Source: Bacillota bacterium (GTDB taxonomy: Bacteria > Bacillota > Clostridia > Oscillospirales > Ruminococcaceae). From it: a stretch of DNA of 64,000 nucleotides. Each line of letters begins with the position of its first letter. Positions within the stretch are counted from its first letter, which is position 1. Under the pieces are notes generated by a model. That model saw only the letters and a program-made list of their open reading frames with translations. It was not told where the DNA came from and did not search any database. Positions 58,963-64,000 of the stretch are shown in pieces. The stretch spans positions 62,001 through 126,000 of the forward strand of contig JAKPUQ010000098.1 of NCBI GenBank assembly GCA_029572815.1, written 5' to 3'. Both the position numbers and the translations under genes were made by a program.

Positions 58963-61817
58963 TTTCAGCCTTTATCGGGAGAGTAGCAAGTTTTAACAGT
59001 GATCTCTGAATTGCAAGAGCATCATTGGAAGTGAGACCTTCCTGAGTAAGATCACAGTCGCCGTTGGTACGTCCCTGTTCTGTAAGGTGCTTGGTGTATG
59101 AACCCTTTATACCATACTTATCAGGATTAGCAAGTGACTGCATGATAAGAACTGCGTCCGCAAGCTCAACTACCTTGTCACAGTTTGTATCGCCGTAAAG
59201 AACCTTTGTCTTATCAGGCTCAGACTCTGTAGCTGTTGTATTCTTTTCACTTTCACCGGGCTTTGTACCGTCAGGCTCAACACCCCAGATAAGCTCGCCG
59301 TCAGCATAAAGTGTGATCTTGTCTGTTATAGCAGCTGCTTCGTTCTCATCAGCGAAGGAAACGAGATCAGCATAACTATAGTCGTTTGTAGAATCCCAGT
59401 GAGGATATACACACTTCTCTTCGTCCATCTTTGTAGTAAGAGCGAACTGGAATACACGGCTTCCGTAGAAGTCACAGTTCTTCCACTGAATATCTACATA
59501 GTAGTTGCCCTTATCGTCATACTTGAAGGGGCCTGTGAACTTAGCCTCATTCTTGCCGTTTGAGTAGCTCTTTTCCTGGTCATAGTCGATTCTGGGAACG
59601 ATATAATCTACATCATAGCCTGCCTCTGTGAGCTCAGAAACATTGAAGTAATATCTTGCCCTCAGATCACTTTCAAATCTCGGAGGATCGATAGTTCTGT
59701 TGTAGATTACGACCTTAAGCTGAACGCTGCTGTCCTGCTCCTGGTTCTTTCCGCCTGCAGCATAGATGCCGACAGGAAGGGGGTTGCCGTCTTCATCTAC
59801 CTGATTGTAGCCGATAGCGTTTGCTGACATATCAAAATCAGGATTGATGTGATTTTCCTTTTCAAGCTCCTTGCCCTTTGCACCGTAGAAGTGGTACAGA
59901 CCTGCAAGGTCGCCGCAGAAGCCTGCGTTATAGTCATCTGTAACCTCGTTATAGATGTAGTCCTTTGTGACATCGTTGTGGAAATCCTTAAGGTCAGGAC
60001 CGCCTACAAGAGCTCCCCAGAGGGTGTGTACCTGTACTGTAGGATCTTCCATGCTCTGCTTGCCTGAGCAGTGTGATGAACGGTGGTGAGGCTGTGAAGC
60101 AAAGTTATTGCCGTAGCCTACCTCGTAAGCATAACCCATGGGGTTTTTACCAAGGATGTATTCCATTTGAGCCTTTGCCCAGGGGAGGAATGTTTCGTCG
60201 CCTGTGGTCTTAGCGTATACACAAGCGCAGAGACCTGCTGCTGTATTGTAACGAGCTGAACCATAGCCTGAAACAACTGCCCAGCCATAAGGTGACTTAG
60301 CAATGAAGTCGCTGCTTGTATCACTATCGGGGAGATCAGGGATCTGATCGCAGGTCATAGGAGTGTTCCAGAGGTAATCATCCATACCGAAGTACTTATG
60401 ACCTCTTACAGGCTCATAGCCCCACTTTGAAGCATCAACTTCAGCGTTGCAGCCCGACCAGAACTCGAGGTTGTAACGGAAGATGTACCAGTCACGAGCT
60501 GTGTTTGTAACAGGAGCAAGCTTTGCAAAAACTCCGCCCCAAACTGTATCCCAGCAGTGTACCCAGATATTCTGCCAGCAGTTACCTGTATCAGTGATGA
60601 TACGCTTCATGTAACCTGTGTACGGATGAGCGCCCCTTGTCGTTTGTAGTTGTCTCATCTACATCGATGATAGCTCTGATGTACTTATCATAAGCTGCGT
60701 CCTTCTGAGTCTCGTCCTCAGCAACTGCTGCATAATAGAGCCATACAGCTGCCCATGAGAGCTCATCATAGTCATAGCTTGAGTGGTAGAAGCCACCATC
60801 GTAGCCGAGAACCAGTGAACTGGGTGTTGAACCGGGCTGCCATGACTCCTCATGAGTAGCAACAGCAAGCTCATAAAGAGCTCTTGCGTACTTGAGGTTC
60901 TCAGCAGCATACTCAGGATCTGTATCTTTGAAGTTAAGGTAATTGATAGCCAGAGAAGCAGATGCACCTGCACACTGATCGGGAGCTGGCATTTCAGTAG
61001 TTGCGAAGTAAGCGGGTCTCTTAACGGCACAGCTTGATGAAGCAACAACAGTATCATCTACCTGGAGCTCAGGAGCACACCAGTAGTTATGGTCATTGTT
61101 ACCTTCGCCGACCTGATAACAGTATGCGATAGCATTTCCGTCATCATCGAGGAAGGTAGCCTTCATGTAGTAATCATTAATCCAGCGCATTTCGTCCTCA
61201 ACGTGCTTATCGAGGCCCATTTCCTTGTATGCGTCTCTGAATTCATAGTAACCCCAGCCTACTGTGGAAGCGGAGAAGCTTCCGGGGAGACCGAATTTAA
61301 CATGGTCACCGGCATCGTGCCAGCCGCCCGTAAGATCAAGCTTTCCGTCGCCGTCGGGATCAAGGTATTTGCGGTTTGCCTCGATGAACTTTGAAGACAT
61401 GTTAACGCCTTCATAGAGGCCCTTTGCGGCACTGAGACCGCCGTCACCGTCGCCCTCGCCCTTGGGCTGCTCGTCTTCTTTCTTTTCCTGTTCCTTACCG
61501 TTCTGAGAGCCGTCATTCTTAGCCTCGCCGTAAAGCTCGGGCATAGGATTCATAGGCTGGAGCGGTATCTCAGCGTCCTTTACATGACAATTTCCTCTCC
61601 ATGAGTAGTAGCCGTCATCGGCAACCTCATCGCCGCACTTGTTTGCGTCATAGAAGCATAACGCAAGCTGAAGTGCCTCAGCAAAATTGTCGTAGTTGTT
61701 TGGTTTGCCTTCCGTGATAACAGCGGCATTTACATTTGTCACCATGCTACATGACAAAAGTGTTGCAGCTGCTGAAAGGCAGGCTAATGATCGTTTGAAC
61801 ATCTTCGCCTTTTTCAT
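58958..61817 (-). pseudogene. Cellulosomal endoglucanase: signal peptide-GH9-CBM3-dockerin I, frameshifted in a C4/G4 run
   Basis: ORF 60591-61817 and ORF 58958-60658; dropping one G (60633-60636) gives VDETTTNDKGAHPYTGYMKRIITDTG; C-term GDTNCDKVVELADAVLIMQSLANP...GDCDLTQEGLTSNDALAIQRSLLKL. Confidence 0.88.
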
Positions 61818-61891
61818 TAAGATCTTCCTTTCAGGTTGTAATTTTTATCTAATGGACGACTTTCGCCTTGAAGCTGTCCAATATAGCCGTA

Positions 61892-62194
61892 TCACTTAAG
61901 CAGATTTTTCTTCTTGAGCCTGTCAAAAACGATATTATAACCGTCATTTCCATCCTTCAGCGAGCGGTTTACTCTGCTGATAGTAGCTGTACTTGCTCCT
62001 GTTTCAGTAACAATGCTGTTATATACTCTGTGCTCATCAAGAAGCTTTGCAACGTGAAGACGCTGAGCAAAAGCTTTAAGCTCAATGCTTGTGCAGAGGT
62101 CATCAAAAAACTTATAGCAATCGTCGACCGAGTCAAGGGTAAGTATTGCTTCAAAGAGCAGATCCATGCTTTCTGATTTGATTTTGTCGATCAT
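61892..62194 (-). CDS. YerC/YecD family TrpR-related protein
   Basis: LDSVDDCYKFFDDLCTSIELKAFAQRLHVAKLLDEHRVYNSIVTETGASTATISRVNRSL. Confidence 0.9.
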   Translation of the reverse strand: MIDKIKSESMDLLFEAILTLDSVDDCYKFFDDLCTSIELKAFAQRLHVAKLLDEHRVYNSIVTETGASTATISRVNRSLKDGNDGYNIVFDRLKKKNLLK

Positions 62195-62635
62195 AGTTAT
62201 TCTCCAATCTGCCGTAAAGGCGTATGCAACAATTTCTTACTTTACATTTTAACACATTATTCCGTAAAAGTAAAGCCTTTTTTAAAAGAATAAGTTCACA
62301 TTATAATGAACCATTATACATTACACCTTTGAGTATATGATATCACATTCTCAACAAAAAGTAAAGATTATTTCTTAAAGTTCGCAAAAAATGGAGATAA
62401 TAACCAAAGCACCGCAAATATTCGTATATTGAATAGCAGGTTTTGACTTAAATCATATATTAAATGATTGTGCAAGATTGATAATTTAATAGATATCAGA
62501 AAATGATATACCTTCTTCGCCACATATGATCCTGAAAGGGGTTGAATTTTATTTGTTTTTATTGTATAATATAAAGAAACCGACATTATCGGTCATTAGG
62601 ATGAATATGATACCATACAGAAACGCGGTGAATTT

Positions 62636-64000
62636 ATGGAACAGACAATAAAGAGTGATAAGAATATTGAAGAGGCTAATATCCTCTATACTGTTGCGAT
62701 GAGGGGACTTGTCGCATTCCCGAAAATGGTCATGCACTTTGATGTTTCCAGGAGCAAGTCTATGGCTGCCGTTGAGCGTTCTCTCAAAGAGGGCGGCAAA
62801 CTGTTTCTTGTTACTCAGCATGAAGCATATATCGAAAACCCGAAAGCTTCCGATCTGTATAAGGTTGGAGTTGTCGCGGAGATAAAGCAGGTACTGAAGC
62901 TGCCTGATAATATTATGAAGGTCCTCGTAGAGGGCGTATACAAAGCAAATCTTGTTCGTTTAATAGATGACGGAGAGGTACTCAAGGCTGAAGTTAAGAG
63001 AACTCCCACTTACTCGAGAGCGAAGGTTGATGAGGTTGAGGAAGAAGCACTTATGCGTTCCGTTAAGGACGTATTTGAACGTTATGCTTCATTCTTTCCA
63101 AGAATGCCAAAGGAGCTTCTTACATCCATCATGACACAGGATTCGCCGATCAAGCTCTTTGAGACAGTGACCTTTAACTGTAACCTGAACTACAGAGATA
63201 AGCAGACTCTTCTTGAAGAGACAAATGTCATAAATAAGCTGTCAGTACTTTTTGCCTGCCTTACGTCTGAGGTGGAGATCCTTGAACTTGAAAACCTCAT
63301 CAATGAGCAGACGAAGAACAGCATAGACAAGGGGCAGCGCGAGTTTTACCTTCGTGAGCAGCTCAGAGTTATACAGGAGCAGCTCGGTGAGGACGAGGGT
63401 GAAGAAGCTTTTGGCTATATCAACGACATTATGGAACTGAAGCTGGACGAAAAGAGCAAAGAAAAGCTGCTTAAAGAGGCTGACAAGCTCACAAAGCTGC
63501 CGCCCTCTTCACAGGAGGCCTTTGTTATAAAAAATTATCTCGATACAGTTCTTGATCTTCCCTGGGGTAAGTATACCAAGGCCAAGCTGTCGATGGAAAA
63601 GGCAGAAGCCGTTCTCGAAAAAGATCACTATGGTTTGAAGAAAGTCAAGGAGCGTATTCTTGAGTTCCTCGCTGTACATATGCTCAACCCCGAGATCAAG
63701 GGACAGATCATCTGTCTCGCAGGCCCTCCCGGTATCGGCAAGACCTCGATAGCAAAGTCAATTGCCAAGGCTATGGGCAGAAAATATGCCAGAGTATCTC
63801 TCGGAGGTGTTCGTGATGAAGCCGATATCAGAGGTCACAGAAAGACCTATGTCGGCGCAATGCCGGGACGTATCATCACAGCTATTTCCCAGGCAGGCTC
63901 CGCAAATCCGCTCATTCTTTTTGATGAGATCGATAAGCTTTGCAGCGATATAAAGGGCGATCCCTCATCCGCGATGCTGGAGGTACTGGACGCTGAACAG
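62636..64000 (+). CDS. lon: ATP-dependent protease Lon, N-terminal part (runs off window)
   Basis: Open frame from ATG 62636 to window end; VAMRGLVAFPKMVMHFDV, CLAGPPGIGKTSIAKSIAKAMGRKYARVSLGGVRDEADIRGHRKTYVGAMPGRI. Confidence 0.97.
   Translation, partial: MEQTIKSDKNIEEANILYTVAMRGLVAFPKMVMHFDVSRSKSMAAVERSLKEGGKLFLVTQHEAYIENPKASDLYKVGVVAEIKQVLKLPDNIMKVLVEGVYKANLVRLIDDGEVLKAEVKRTPTYSRAKVDEVEEEALMRSVKDVFERYASFFPRMPKELLTSIMTQDSPIKLFETVTFNCNLNYRDKQTLLEETNVINKLSVLFACLTSEVEILELENLINEQTKNSIDKGQREFYLREQLRVIQEQLGEDEGEEAFGYINDIMELKLDEKSKEKLLKEADKLTKLPPSSQEAFVIKNYLDTVLDLPWGKYTKAKLSMEKAEAVLEKDHYGLKKVKERILEFLAVHMLNPEIKGQIICLAGPPGIGKTSIAKSIAKAMGRKYARVSLGGVRDEADIRGHRKTYVGAMPGRIITAISQAGSANPLILFDEIDKLCSDIKGDPSSAMLEVLDAEQ

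Noticed and set aside
1-64000. CRISPR arrays, tRNAs, rRNA, prophage, toxin-antitoxin or restriction systems
   Set aside because: None seen on reading; only one mobile element (the IS3) is supported. A tRNAscan/DefenseFinder run would be needed to exclude them.

Overview
Single-chromosome, gene-dense Firmicutes (Clostridia) window. A Ruminococcus-like cellulolytic host is inferred from a dockerin-bearing GH9-CBM3 endoglucanase and a domain-permuted GH3. The first half is mostly a minus-strand housekeeping block: aldolase, CmpB-like, LUD, hpf, pbpA/ftsW/FHA, ftsH, tilS, dnaB, rplI, gdpP, rnj, AGCS symporter. The second half is mostly plus-strand: PH-domain pair, rnpB, ABC exporter, small alarmone synthetase, rubrerythrin, GH3, SPFH/zinc-ribbon cluster, glmS, Na+-pumping decarboxylase operon, pgk/tpiA/gpmI, apbE cluster, PPi-PFK, lon. 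Main observations: (1) a TetM/EF-G-like GTPase fused to a C-terminal Rae1/YacP-type NYN RNase domain (42218-44788); (2) an IS3-family element (about 12468-13846) splitting the c-di-AMP phosphodiesterase gene gdpP, with a 6-bp candidate target duplication and a T_TTT_TTC slippery site; (3) an SPFH / twin zinc-ribbon / TPM-less YdjH-like membrane cluster (33676-37963); (4) five or six genes broken by single-base indels, mostly in G/C/A runs, which suggests sequencing error or recent decay; (5) several small cis elements: tandem dyads, an 18-bp palindrome that doubles as a 7-codon leader ORF before PPi-PFK, a Crp/Fnr-type palindrome, and rnj leader hairpins. No CRISPR array, tRNA, rRNA operon or prophage was recognised. 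All family assignments come from reading the supplied translations; no searches were run.
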